From Kryptolebias marmoratus (Eukaryota > Chordata > Actinopteri > Cyprinodontiformes > Rivulidae): DNA of 64,000 bases. A program made the position numbers and the translations under genes. A model generated the notes under the pieces. The model saw only the letters and a program-made list of their open reading frames with translations. It was not told the DNA's origin and did no database searches. Within the stretch, counting starts at the first letter, position 1. Each line of letters starts with the position of its first letter. Location: assembly GCF_001649575.2 (NCBI RefSeq), contig NC_051437.1:14331695-14395694 (forward strand), written 5' to 3'. Of this stretch, positions 26,201 through 37,933 are shown one piece after another.

Positions 26201-27129
26201 CGGCCAGGTCTACCGTCTGCTCCACTTTTGGACCAGAGAAGCAGCCACCGATGTCCACTTTGTTTAATAATACGTTTAAAACTCTCAAACCCGCCGCGAG
26301 AGCCTTGTTTAGTCTCTCTGTCTCCCTCTGTCTCAAACAGCCTTCATTACCCTCCCCTCCCCTTTTTTTTTGAAACTGTATGTACATTTGTCAAATCTGT
26401 TGGAATGGATCATTAGAAACCAACTTAAAGAGAAGCAGGAAAGATTAAGGACCCCACTGAAAGGCATAGGCTATATTAACAGCAATCTGCACAAAGATTC
26501 AGTGATTTTTTTCTTTTAATATATATATATGTCGTGATAACAGTCAAGAGGACATAAAGTATATCCTTAAAGGTAGGTGCGGTCACCGAGTTGTTCAGGT
26601 AAGTAAAGATCAGATCAAAAAATGTAAACCACGGGTTCAGGACTTTGATAGGAGTCAGTTGTCATTAAAGTGCAAGTCTGTGGCAGTAGGACTCTGCATC
26701 AAAAGCGTGCCGCTGGGCCTCCCAGTCCCCTGACACTCATATGTTTGCAATAGATTTCAGATTCTCCCTTCATTCACAGAGGGACGCTCTCTCTCTCTTT
26801 CTCTGGGAAAAAAAAAAAACAACAAAAAACCGATACAGCCCAAGAGGGAACGAGACACCCTTCCTCTTGATTACTCCTTTTCTATGGCAGTCAAGCTTGA
26901 GAATAGTGTGTGTTTGCGTCTCTGACTGTGTGTGTGTGTGTGTCTGTGTGTGTTTGAGTGTTACTCATAATGATCATTGTCGTGCAACACCCTACAGCAT
27001 CTCCATTCAGAGGAAAGGCCTGCCCACGGGAGGACGAATAGGTAAAGAGAGCAGAGGAATCTGCCTGAGAGATCACTAAAGATCTTCAGAGATCGGTCGA
27101 TGGAGCCACACGCACGAGCCCCGCAGCCT
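23300..27129 (-). other. 3' untranslated region of the canonical zbtb46-like transcript
   Basis: About 3.8 kb lies between the TAG and a minus-strand AATAAA. It is very A/T-rich with long A runs, short AT repeats and a GAA run near 25336-25356. No exon is visible on either strand. The extent is inferred from the poly(A) signal; internal sites are possible. Confidence 0.55.
23320..23325 (-). terminator. Poly(A) signal AATAAA (minus strand), zbtb46-like gene
   Basis: TTTATT on the + strand reads AATAAA on the minus strand. It is placed about 1.5 kb from the convergent gene's signal, with the Tc1-like element between them. Confidence 0.5.
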
Positions 27130-27570
27130 CTAAGAGATCCAGGCGAAGTCCTTCTCGCTCCCGTTCTGCTGCTCCCCCTCCTGGGCCGAGGAGTCGCTCT
27201 CCTCCTTCTCATTGTCCAGTGCTCTGTGTGCCTCGGCGCTCATCCCTGAGTCCTTCCACTTCCCCCCGTCCTCCTCCCCTTCGCCCAGGATCTCCCCGTC
27301 CCCCTCCACCATCATCTCCTCCTCCCCTTCGCCGTCGCCGTCGCACTCCGCCTGGTCGTCGTGGAAGCGGTCGCCGGGGTACACCTCCTCCTCGGGCGAG
27401 ATGTCCCCGCCCGCCTCCCCGTTGTGGTCGAGCAGGGCGGCCATGCCCCGGCCAGAGCAGTCGGCGCAGACGCCGTGGCGGCGGGAGCCATGTTTGATTC
27501 CGACGCTGGCTGCAGACATGAAGACCCGGCTGCAGACTTTACACACGTACTTCTTGTCTTTGCTGTGGAC
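27130..27570 (-). CDS. zbtb46: zbtb46-like terminal coding exon, canonical isoform
   Basis: The minus-strand acceptor is CATCCCACAG before 27570. The exon begins [20 protein letters not shown], whose His completes finger 2. It continues with a degenerate Cys/His segment (x13 rather than x12 between Cys and His) and [13 protein letters not shown], then a long acidic tail ending KDFAWIS and TAG at 27130-27132. The tail codons are GC-rich with synonymous Asp/Glu/Gly repeats. Confidence 0.95.
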   Translation of the reverse strand, partial: VHSKDKKYVCKVCSRVFMSAASVGIKHGSRRHGVCADCSGRGMAALLDHNGEAGGDISPEEEVYPGDRFHDDQAECDGDGEGEEEMMVEGDGEILGEGEEDGGKWKDSGMSAEAHRALDNEKEESDSSAQEGEQQNGSEKDFAWIS

Positions 27571-30500
27571 CTGTGGGATGGAGACACACCAGTTCACATT
27601 TTTAATTTACACTCCAAGCAGAGGTGTGATGTGCTGCGCCTTGGGGGGGGGCACAACGCAGAATGCACTCACCAACGTGTGCCTCTTCATGTGCTCCCTT
27701 CTGGTGAACTTCTTGCCACAGATTTCGCACGGGTAGGGCCTCTCACCTGTGTGGGAGCGCATGTGCCTCTTAAGGATGCACTGGTGCATAGCAGAGAAAC
27801 TGCAGTAGGGGCACTTGAACTTTTTACGGATCACCGTGAAGTCATTCACTGCAAAGCCAGAAAGGAGGAGGGAGGGAGGAAGGGAGGGAGGGAGAGAAAA
27901 CGAAGGAAAAAAAAAAGAGATTAGTTTTAAAGAAACTCATTCAAGAAAAAAAAAAGAAAAAGGAACACGACTTCTCTTTTCAGTTATTGCATTTAATTAG
28001 CAGCATGGGCTAGAAATGTAACATCAATTCCCATGGTCATCCCAATCCCAGTCAAAGCTACAGTTGCCCTGGCAACAGCTCTTCCTTCATACTAAAGCAA
28101 TAAAGGCATAGAGATACTATAAACACATGGCACAACAGTCAGTCTGCCTTGGGTTGCTCTAGAAGGTCTTTACAATGAACAGGGAAAAAAAAAACACAGA
28201 CAGAAAGGCAAACAGACAAGAAAATCAAATCACCTACACAAAGGGAAGGACATTGAATTACTCAAAGCAGGATACTGTATATTAATATAAAAGATCAGGA
28301 CAGGATTTCTGAGTATAAAAGCACAACACACACTGCACACATCGACTGCACGTGAAGGAGGGGTGTAAACCACACAGGGAAGAGTTATAAGGTGGCACAA
28401 AGAAATTACCTCCAAGTGCTTCTGCTCTGATCAAACAGCCGACAACACGTCAACAAAAAAATATATATATATATATAAAAGGACACAAAAACTGGGCAAC
28501 AGATTCAGGCATCCAGACTGTGAAATATTGCTACGCATGTACATGTTTGCGTACAGAAAACAGATTAGAAAAAAAAGAAGACGACTGGAGCAAATTCTAC
28601 ATTTTGAATCGCAATTTATTCACATCATAAAATCTACTAACAGAGATTGTTTCCAAAAAAAGAAAAAGAGAAGTACAAATCTCCGAACAGTACATGGGTT
28701 TCAGCGATACATTATTTAATCTAGCTTCACGTAGCTTTCTGTTCTTACATCAACACTTACTGAAAATCAAAAGTACCACGCCACAGTCAGACACGTTATT
28801 TCCTACTTCTCTTCAAGCGCTGCAGATTTTCTCGTTAGTTCCTGAGATCCATCAATCTGCCGGTCTGTTTCAGCTGCTGGTTTCGACAGAATAGGCTACC
28901 TGAAAATGGGATTTTTATGATGCATTTGGCATTTGGGTGTTTCCCTTGCATATATAACTTTTACACACATCTGCAAACGGGGAGATTCCCAATAGAGTCA
29001 AGTTTAGCTTCTTTTTTTTTTTTTTTGGAGCACCTAGAAAGGTAGAAGCAGGTGGATGTCTGCTCTTTGGGTATAGTATTCACAATATGGGTGTCGTTAA
29101 ATGGGTTTTGTATTTTTGTTGCACGGATGCTGTAAACTCAAAGCCAAAGATTTTGGCAGGAATGGGTCTAAATTTACATCAGCAGTGATCAACATGGTCC
29201 TCACCACCTTCCTCACGCTCTCACATTTTTCCCCACTTGATTCCCCATTTTCTGCCCCGAGCACACAACCGCACCATTATGGCTCGGCAGGCGTGACATC
29301 ACCAAGCTCATCTGGTTTAAAGGTCCTCTGCCCCCATCGGCCCCTGCTTCCTCTTCAGATGTGGGGTCAGAGGTTAAGAGGGGCCGGAGCCGTGAAGGAC
29401 CAATTACTGTCCAGGTCCTACCCCACTCAGCTGCTACAAGACTTACAAATCTGGGACAGAGGAGCTGGTCATAGAGAGGAAAAAAGAAAAAGAAAATGAC
29501 ACCACCCAACCCCCATCTGAGCTGCTACCGGCCTATTGTTTTAGCAGGCTTTGTCTCGTTCCGCACATCCCCTCCATCTGTGCCAATCTGACAGCTCTGA
29601 CTGAGTGAAGTCATGTCAGAAAGATGACTGAAAACAAGATTCAGTGTGTCCCTTGCATGTGGCACAGAATTCCTTTGTCATTATTTCTTTGCTATTTTTA
29701 TGCTCTGTCTAAACTTCTCTCATGCCACTGCTAAAAATCTGATGCAGAAAGTCTTGTTTGGACTCTTTTTGGATTCTGTTTTCTTGCCGTAGTGCTGCAA
29801 AGATCCTGCAGGTGGTGTGGTTGTTTGGGGCTGTGAGCCACGATGCCTGACAGGTATGAACTCTGAACGTCTTCGTGAGAGCAACGCAGGGGTGGCCTCA
29901 TAGATTACGATCTTTCTGCCTAAAAAAGGACTCAAAAGTCAGAACGGTGAGTGGGGACAGAGAGCCAGACAAGTGCTTTAGGTTGAAGAGGGGGACATAC
30001 CCTCCCACCCCCACCCCCGCCCGCCCCNGTTTTTTGGGTGGAGGCGGGCGACATCCCCCCCACCCCCCCCCCCCGCCCGCCTCTCCATTCGGCACTGCAG
30101 TTAAAAGTAATCCACCTGGTTATGGGTACAGTCAACGCTCTTCGAAACTACCTAACCGTCCTAAAACATTGCATAAACTTTGGGTCAAACGTTTCTTCAG
30201 TCAGATTCATTTTGCATAGCAATTGTGCATTTCTAACAAATAAGGTGACACTTTTCATTAGGTCATTCTTACACAATAATATTAACAATATTCAACAAGT
30301 TGTAAAAAATATGGGTCACACTTTTGATTGTAAAAGTGCAAAAACATCACAAAGCATTTTTTTTTTGGCATGAATGTTAAACACAAAGTGAAGGATCACT
30401 GCCAACTGAACAAATGGGTATATAAGTGAGTTTCACAGGCTTTCCACGTCAATACTGCTGTTAAAACTGTCAACTTTCATGTGCTGCGTTAGCTGCCACA

Positions 30501-31957
30501 GTGGATCTGTAAGTCCACCCTGAGACATTTCCATTCCAGTGCTGCCTCCCAGTATTGCTGCTGGCAGCAGCCCCACCTGGCAGCACACTTTAACGTGCGT
30601 CGCCAGGTTTTTCTGGGTGCTAAAAGCCTTGGCACAGGCCGGGCAGGTGTGACCCCTCTCTCTGGAGTGTACGGACGACAGGTGCCTGTGCAGGTCTGTG
30701 CGGTCGCGGAAGTGTTTCAGGCAGTACGCACACTGCATCAGCTTCTTCTTGAAGTGGATGGTCTTCTCGTGTCGGTCCGCGTTGGATTTGAGGGTGAAGC
30801 TGGCGGGGCAGTGGGAGCAGAAGTAGCGTGCGGCCGCGGGCTCACCTACCAATGGGCGGTATAGGGACTGGCGGAAGTAGGGCGGCTGGGACTGGGACTG
30901 GGGATGGGGCTGGGCGGGCTGGTGGAGCGGACCCTGCATGCTCGGCCAGTCCAGGGACAAGGCCATCAGAGACAGGGTGTGGTGGTACTCGTGTTCCCTG
31001 AGATGCTCCAGGCTGCCGAACAGCCGTTTGCACAGGGAGCAGGCCAACCCCTGCGAGGAGCTTGCACCGTGCTCTGGCAGGACTCTTTCCCCTGATCCAG
31101 CCTCTTCACCCACTACGAGCAGCCCCTTAGTTCCTGTGCCAGCCATGGACACTGACACAGGCACTGACAAGCCCTCTCCCATCTGATCCCTCTCATCGGG
31201 AGACTGGTCACCTTCCAAGGCTGAAACAGTGAGAAAGGAGGCAAAAATAAATGTGAAAAAAAAGTGAGGTACAAGAATAAACTCACAAGCCATTGAGAAA
31301 TTGCAACTTTCAATTCGTACCTGTGTCATCCTCTTTAAGGTCTCCTTTGTCTTTTATGCCCTCCTGTAAGCACAAAATATCCCGTTATGTCTCACACACT
31401 CACACACACACACACACACACACTGTAAGGAATGTTGTCTGGGCATGCAAGAGGCAGGAAGGTGGTACAAGCTGTGAAAGCAACTTTCTTCTCATGCAAA
31501 ATGCACAGAGATAAGGTCACGAACAAAGAAAAGTGAAAAGAAAGATGTAAAACAAGGTCATGATTATTTAAAGACAAGTTTAAGATTAGAGAATAAACAC
31601 AAAAAGATGACAGTTTAAAGATGCCGCAGTGGTCTGGTGGGACGCAGACCGAGCTGTTAGGTTGATCTACAGTGGTAATAACATTAGCTACCCGATGCTC
31701 GTAAAACTCTTTCCCGTTCTTAAACCACCTTTCCACCCAAGTCAAACTCTACCCCCTCCACTGTCCACGCCATGCCTGCGCCATTCCTTCGCCCTACACC
31801 CCCATCCACCCCCACCCATTGGTTCAGCTCCTGCTCTCCTCCTCCTCTCTAAGAACAGAACACCATGCTCTGGGAAACAGATGGCTTGTCCGTAGAGATA
31901 GGCAGGCTTGTTGGGAGGCAGGTCCACTGAAATCAAATGCTGCTCCTAAATGCTCAC

Positions 31958-31994
<37 letters not shown>

Positions 31995-34900
31995 ATCGTG
32001 CTCACACACAAACTGGCACAAAACCACACAAACGCGACTGTCTACATACATACACACACACACAGAGCAGAACAAACAATTTCCTGAGCGGAGAGACCAA
32101 ACCCCTCTTTGTCTTCAAGTATTGATTCTACTCAGTCTCATCACACTACCTTGCCCGTTATCTGCTATCTCTAAGCACACGCTGTCATTGTGGCTGGAGG
32201 TGTCATCTCCAATGTAAGCGCTATCAACTACATTATTGCTAATGCTATGCTAAGACTCCTGGCTTTAAGGCGAATTCAGGTCTAGCTATATTAAAAGATT
32301 ATCAGAGCAAAGAGAGGCAAGAGAGAAGGGGGACAGAAGTCTGAAAGGAAAGGAAAACAAAAAGCTTAAAGAAAAGAGAGGCAAAAAAACACAGACATTG
32401 TTACACCAGCGCGGCAGGAAATATGTCATACAATGCATTAAGTGCAGAGAGGAGTTGCAGTAATGAAAAAGAGCCCCGTTAAGGTGGTATCTCACTGAGC
32501 TGCGGCTGGTGGGAAACTAGTTGGTGAACAAAAAAATCCAGTTTTTCAATAAATATTATTTGTCATCGGCATGGTTTTTAGAACTAGACATTTGCCCTGA
32601 ATGTTTTCTGTCAAAGGAGAGTTACCGAGCAGGTGTCCAAATACAGCTGGAGTGCTCTTGAATATTTATCTCCAGTAACGGAGTTGAAGCCACTTGCGGC
32701 TAAATGCAGATGAATTCAAGACACGTTGAAGACGCCCATCACAACTTTGGGACTATTTGGAGAGAAAAGTTGTTGCACAAATTTTTAAAACCCGTTCTAA
32801 ACTCAAGTGGCAGGGCTGTGCGTGTCTGTGACTCACACAGGGAAACTGAGAACCACACGAAAGCCGCAAGACATTTGGGAGACTCCCTCGTGAATGCCGT
32901 TTGCCCGGTGAGACACCACCTTTAAAAGTCGCTTTTTTGTTGTTGTTGTTGTTGTAAAACCCACTTTGCTTCCTGTCCCACCCGTTCAGTAGATATCCCC
33001 TCACTTCTCAGCCCCCCTCTCAGTGTGTGTGGAGGCAGGGTGAAGCTGCTCCCTGGATGCTTCTCTCGACTTTCTGATATGAACTTTTATCTAATGAGAG
33101 GAGCGGCACCCGGAGAGCGGCCTCCACCCTGGACCCGAGCCAGGCTCAGGGTGCTTACCTCTGGCAAGGCGGAGGGTTCCGGGCCCTCGGGGGCCTCTTC
33201 CACTTCCATGTCCAATCTTTCCGTGTTCAGCAGGGGTGCCCCAGCCCGTAGACCGGGGGCCTCCAGGGGCCGAGGCTCTGAGGGGTGCAGTGGCGTGAGT
33301 GGAGTAGGTGGGCAATATGCTGGTGTTGATGGTGGCAGGTGTGGTGGTGGTGATGAGGATGATGATGATGGTGGTGGTGGTGGTGGAAGATGAGGAGGAA
33401 GAAGAGGAAGAGGAGGAGAGGAGCCAGCGCCCTGTTTGTTATGAACAGTGGCCCCTGTGGCCCCTGGCAGGAGCGTGCTGCAGTAGTTGTTGGAGCGGAG
33501 CCCTGAGGAGCACAGGAAACGAGTCTCACCCACCCACTCACGTACAACTGCAACTCTGCTAGCAGCTGGCCACCAGAACACACAACAGGAGAGAGTGGGC
33601 AGGGGGGTGGGGGGCACACAGAGGCTGCCAGTGCTACGCTATCAAACACTGAGGAGAGGGGGAGGAAGAAAAACTCCGAAGTTTCACTTTCCACCAGCCA
33701 AGGGGAAAGGGTTAGGGCTTCTCTTCTCTCTTTCTCTCTCTCTTTTTTTTTCCTTTGCTCCTCTGCTCTCCTTCTCCTTCCACCCACATGTGTGCGCAGA
33801 GGATGGCAGCATGTGTGTGTGTTTTGTGAGAGTGTGTGCAAACGTTGTGTGCGCCAATGAAATGCATATAAGGAGAGAGGGCTTGAGGATCCTCTGTAGC
33901 GTGGAGGCAAATAGTTTTGGAGAGAAGCCATGTTGCTGCTCAAGTGAACACTTTTTCTTGTTTTTTGTACAAACTGGCCAAAGGACGACTACACGGACCG
34001 TGTAAGATATTTGCCAGAATCGAGTTAAGACTCGCTGGGTGAAGAATTTTTGAACGTCTCACAAAGCCTTTACAGCACACACACAAGTCCTCCTGCTGTG
34101 TAAAGTTTACTACAAGTTGTTGTGTGTGTTTAGGGGGAATGTCTCCAGAGTTATGCAGTGGGTTAGCCATTCATTGCACTCCCCTTCACAATGGACAGAA
34201 TCACACATCCATGAGGTTTGATTCCTGGAATGTTAAACGCCTGACACTCCCCACTCCCACTTACTGAGAAGACACACAAAAGCTGAAATCCCCATCTCTT
34301 CCTCCCTGCCCCAGCAGTGACAGGAGGAACAACCCTGCGAGCGAAGAAGAAGTGGAAACAGGGAGTAAATGAATGAGCTACAGGTGAGACAGAGCAGCTC
34401 ATTAACTAATGGTGTTCTGGCAGTAGACACCTGTCAGGGAAGGGCGATTATGGAATAACTCCGTTAGTTGGCTTTAACACTCAGTACATTTTCAAGCAGA
34501 GTTAAGTTAAGCTACAGTTAGAGCGTGACTAGGCCATTTAATTGGCCTGCTGTCCTTTTCGCAGAATACAAGCATTATAACAGAACCAGTTTATTGACTG
34601 AAATATGTCAAACTTTGCTACAAAAGATGGAAATATGCCTCCTTCTTCTGTCCTCCTGCACCAGTTTCTTCAGTTCCTTTCAGGTCAAAGTCCAGGGGTC
34701 GTCCGTGGAGCATGTGCAAAGTGCCCAGATCTTTTTGAGTTTGGAAGAACGTACGAATAAAAGAAGAATTCAACTCCCCGCCGCATTGTCTTTGAGTGTG
34801 AATCCAACTTTGTGAAATCCAATTTAGTAAAACCTCTAAAGGCATTTTAAAATCTTGCTTTTAAACAGACTAACACAGCAGTTTGACTCGTTTTTTTTTC

Positions 34901-37900
34901 TTTACAAATGCTATGTAAACATAGTGAATGCTGGTTCAAGCCTCTTGCAAAAATGTTTCCCCTCCACACACACACACACACATTTTAGTATAAAAGTTGT
35001 CTGCAAAAATACAATTTTATCAGGCTGAAAAACTGCACATAAACACGAGCAAATAAAATTCACGGACAAAAAAACAAACAACTAGTAATGTCAAATAAAC
35101 ATATAACTATAAGGAGCAAACAGACCGCAAAAGAACACGATTACACCACCTGCCACCAGAAGAAGGTCAAGACTTATAAGATTTCCTTAGGCTTTAGACA
35201 AGCGCTTCCCCTAAGATGAATATCCTGTTATTATGGGCTAATTACCTAAAACTTTATAAGCTAGTTAGGAGAAAATTGGATCTAACTGGTGTTCTCTGAA
35301 GCAAAAACAGGCCTAATGACCTGTTAACAGCAATTTTCAGATAGTTTCATTCAGCTTTAATGGTTTTAAACATTAATAAAAGAGATTGATCAGTTTTTTA
35401 TGAAGTAAGACTGAATGATACAGATTTGAGGACCGTATTTTCTGCACTATAGGGCGCACTGGATTATAAGACGCACTGTCAATGAATGGTTCATTTTCAA
35501 ACTTTTATCATATATAAGGCACATCGTCTTGCCGTCTTGCACCTTCCAATTCTTGAAACTTCGCGAGGACCGCGCGCGCCACGCTCCATTCAAAATGGAC
35601 GATTTCGGTGCTCTGACAATTATTAAATCGAGAAAATTTTTATTCTGTTTAGGCTTAAAAGACAGAACAAACTAAAGAATAAATTCAACCAGTGAATTTC
35701 AGTCTTGACAGCTTCTAACATCTTAGAAGTCAAGCTCATATTTTAGATAAACACCATCTACCAAAAAAAGACAATTTCTTATAGTTTTATAAAGAACAGC
35801 GGTTCAAATGATTCAACAAAAGACAAAAATGTCAGCTTTGTTGCTAATATTCTGCTTTCCCATTGGTGCTTTGATGTTAAGAATCTGATTATGTCATTTA
35901 TTAACGTGAAGCAGAAACAAACATATCAACAGTGAAAAACTTGTGAAAACTACAAGGGTTTTTCCCAGACAACTTTATATATTTATGGTGTACATTTTTC
36001 AATTCTGAATTGGCACTTTTTTGTAAATAAAAGTTCAGATTTTTTTCTCCATCTCTGCTTTGAAATATATAGTAAAGAATAGAAGTTGAACTTAAATCAG
36101 TGATCAGTGGTTTAGGTGCACTGTGTTCCCCCTTGTAGGTAAGTCCCAGCAGTTCCAAAAAGTTTAGACAGAAAGTGCAAAAGGTGACCTTTAAGAGACT
36201 ATCCAAGGTGGGATTTAATTCATTTCCTGTTATTGATATCTTTATTGCTTCTCCTGTTCTCTTGCATTTAAAAAGATGAGCTATATGCTATGGGATGGCT
36301 ATATAGGATTTAGAAGCTGTAACAAAATTTTGCTTGCCGAAATGCATTCAAAAGATCTCAGTAAAGGCACTTTTGGAGCCCCAGTCAATTTGCTAAAGCA
36401 GATTTGAAGTGATGAGAGTTGACAGTGGGGAGAAAAGTTCGATAATAATGTCCGTATGATCTGCGCGGTTAATTGGATGTACTTTTCAGCCCGTACACAG
36501 CGCTGGCGTGGGCAGGTGCGCCGGGATGGTCCGACCAAATCCACTGTTAGGCCCCGACTGTCTGACTCGCAGAGAAACAGCGGGGCTAAGTCCCAAAGAT
36601 CCTAATTGGATTCCGACGACTGATCGACATGCAGACCAGTTCCACTGTATTTTTGGCGTGCGACGTGCAAACAGGATGTAGTCATGTTTCCCGTGTTATT
36701 ACCTCTTACACAATAAGAGGTAATAAACCGGGAAACAGTGGATTTCTGTTTCTGAATTATGGTGTAATTGGTAGGGGGGAAAAAAATAGGCTTTTATTAA
36801 ATAGTCAATTGTACAGAAAATATAAACAGCAAAAGCTCTGTGTCAAGGCCTTTTGCTGATGTTCTGTGGTCTCTCCAGGTGACCTTGGTCCACCCTCCTC
36901 TCTGCCAAGATCAATACTTTCCCAGGATTTTAAAACAACATGCTTTGATGCTCGCCAGCTGATGGAAAAAAAAAAAAAAGTCCATAGCAGAACAGGAGGA
37001 AAGGGGCAAAGAGTGAGGGAGGGGTGAAGGAGACGAAGATGGAGGGAAAGAGGAAGGGAGGGACACACGCATACTGGAAGGCTGCTAAACCGGAGTGAAG
37101 GAGAAACAGGGAGGGATGGAAGGAGGGAACAGCGATCCATCAAACCAGGCAGACTTCTCCTCCGCCCAGTAATCTGAGGTACAGTGTTTGTTTATTTTTT
37201 TGTCCTCATTTAGACACAGGGACACACTTTGGGGTGGGAGGGGAGGCTGCTGGCCATCTCAGCAAACCCATTTCCCCGACCCTCATTGTGTAGCGAATAC
37301 AAAATAGTGTTTGGCTAACCAAAAAACCCTCCCTGAGGTTTCTTTGGTGACAATGAAAATACAGATATAGGGCTCGTTCAATACAATTTTCCTTGCTGGG
37401 AACAAATGATTAACATTCTGTGAATTCTCCATCTTTTATTCAGATAGTCAAGGCGGACTGTAGCTGTAAAGTCAGTCTGCGTATCCAAAAGCCTCTTCTT
37501 TTTTTCTTCTATTTTCTGAGGCTGTCTGTGCTGTGACAGCATCTGATTCTCCTCTTTAAGCCAACAGAAACATCTCAATCCCACACACTTAACACTCGCA
37601 CAAAGGAGGTGATGCGATGTGACTCCGTGCACGACCGCGAATCTGTGTTTTGGTCTATTCAGGCTTGGCCCTGTCTTTTATATTGTAAGGTGAGTGGGGC
37701 TCAACTCAATAGCTGTGACTCTGCTCCGAGTTGTACCCTTCCTCTGCTTTTCTTCCACTGACAAAAAACAGGCAGAACTCGGGACAAAAGATCCAATTAC
37801 ATGCCAGTAAAAAGCAAAAGAAACAAACCCAGAAGTTGAACACACAAAATGTGCCCACGCGGACTTGGACTTGAGCGAATCTGCGCTCACACCAACACAG

Positions 37901-37901
37901 C

Positions 37902-37933
<32 letters not shown>

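Noticed and set aside
27212..27924. Plus-strand frames of 174 and 187 codons
   Set aside because: Shadows of the GC-rich zbtb46-like terminal exons on the opposite strand.
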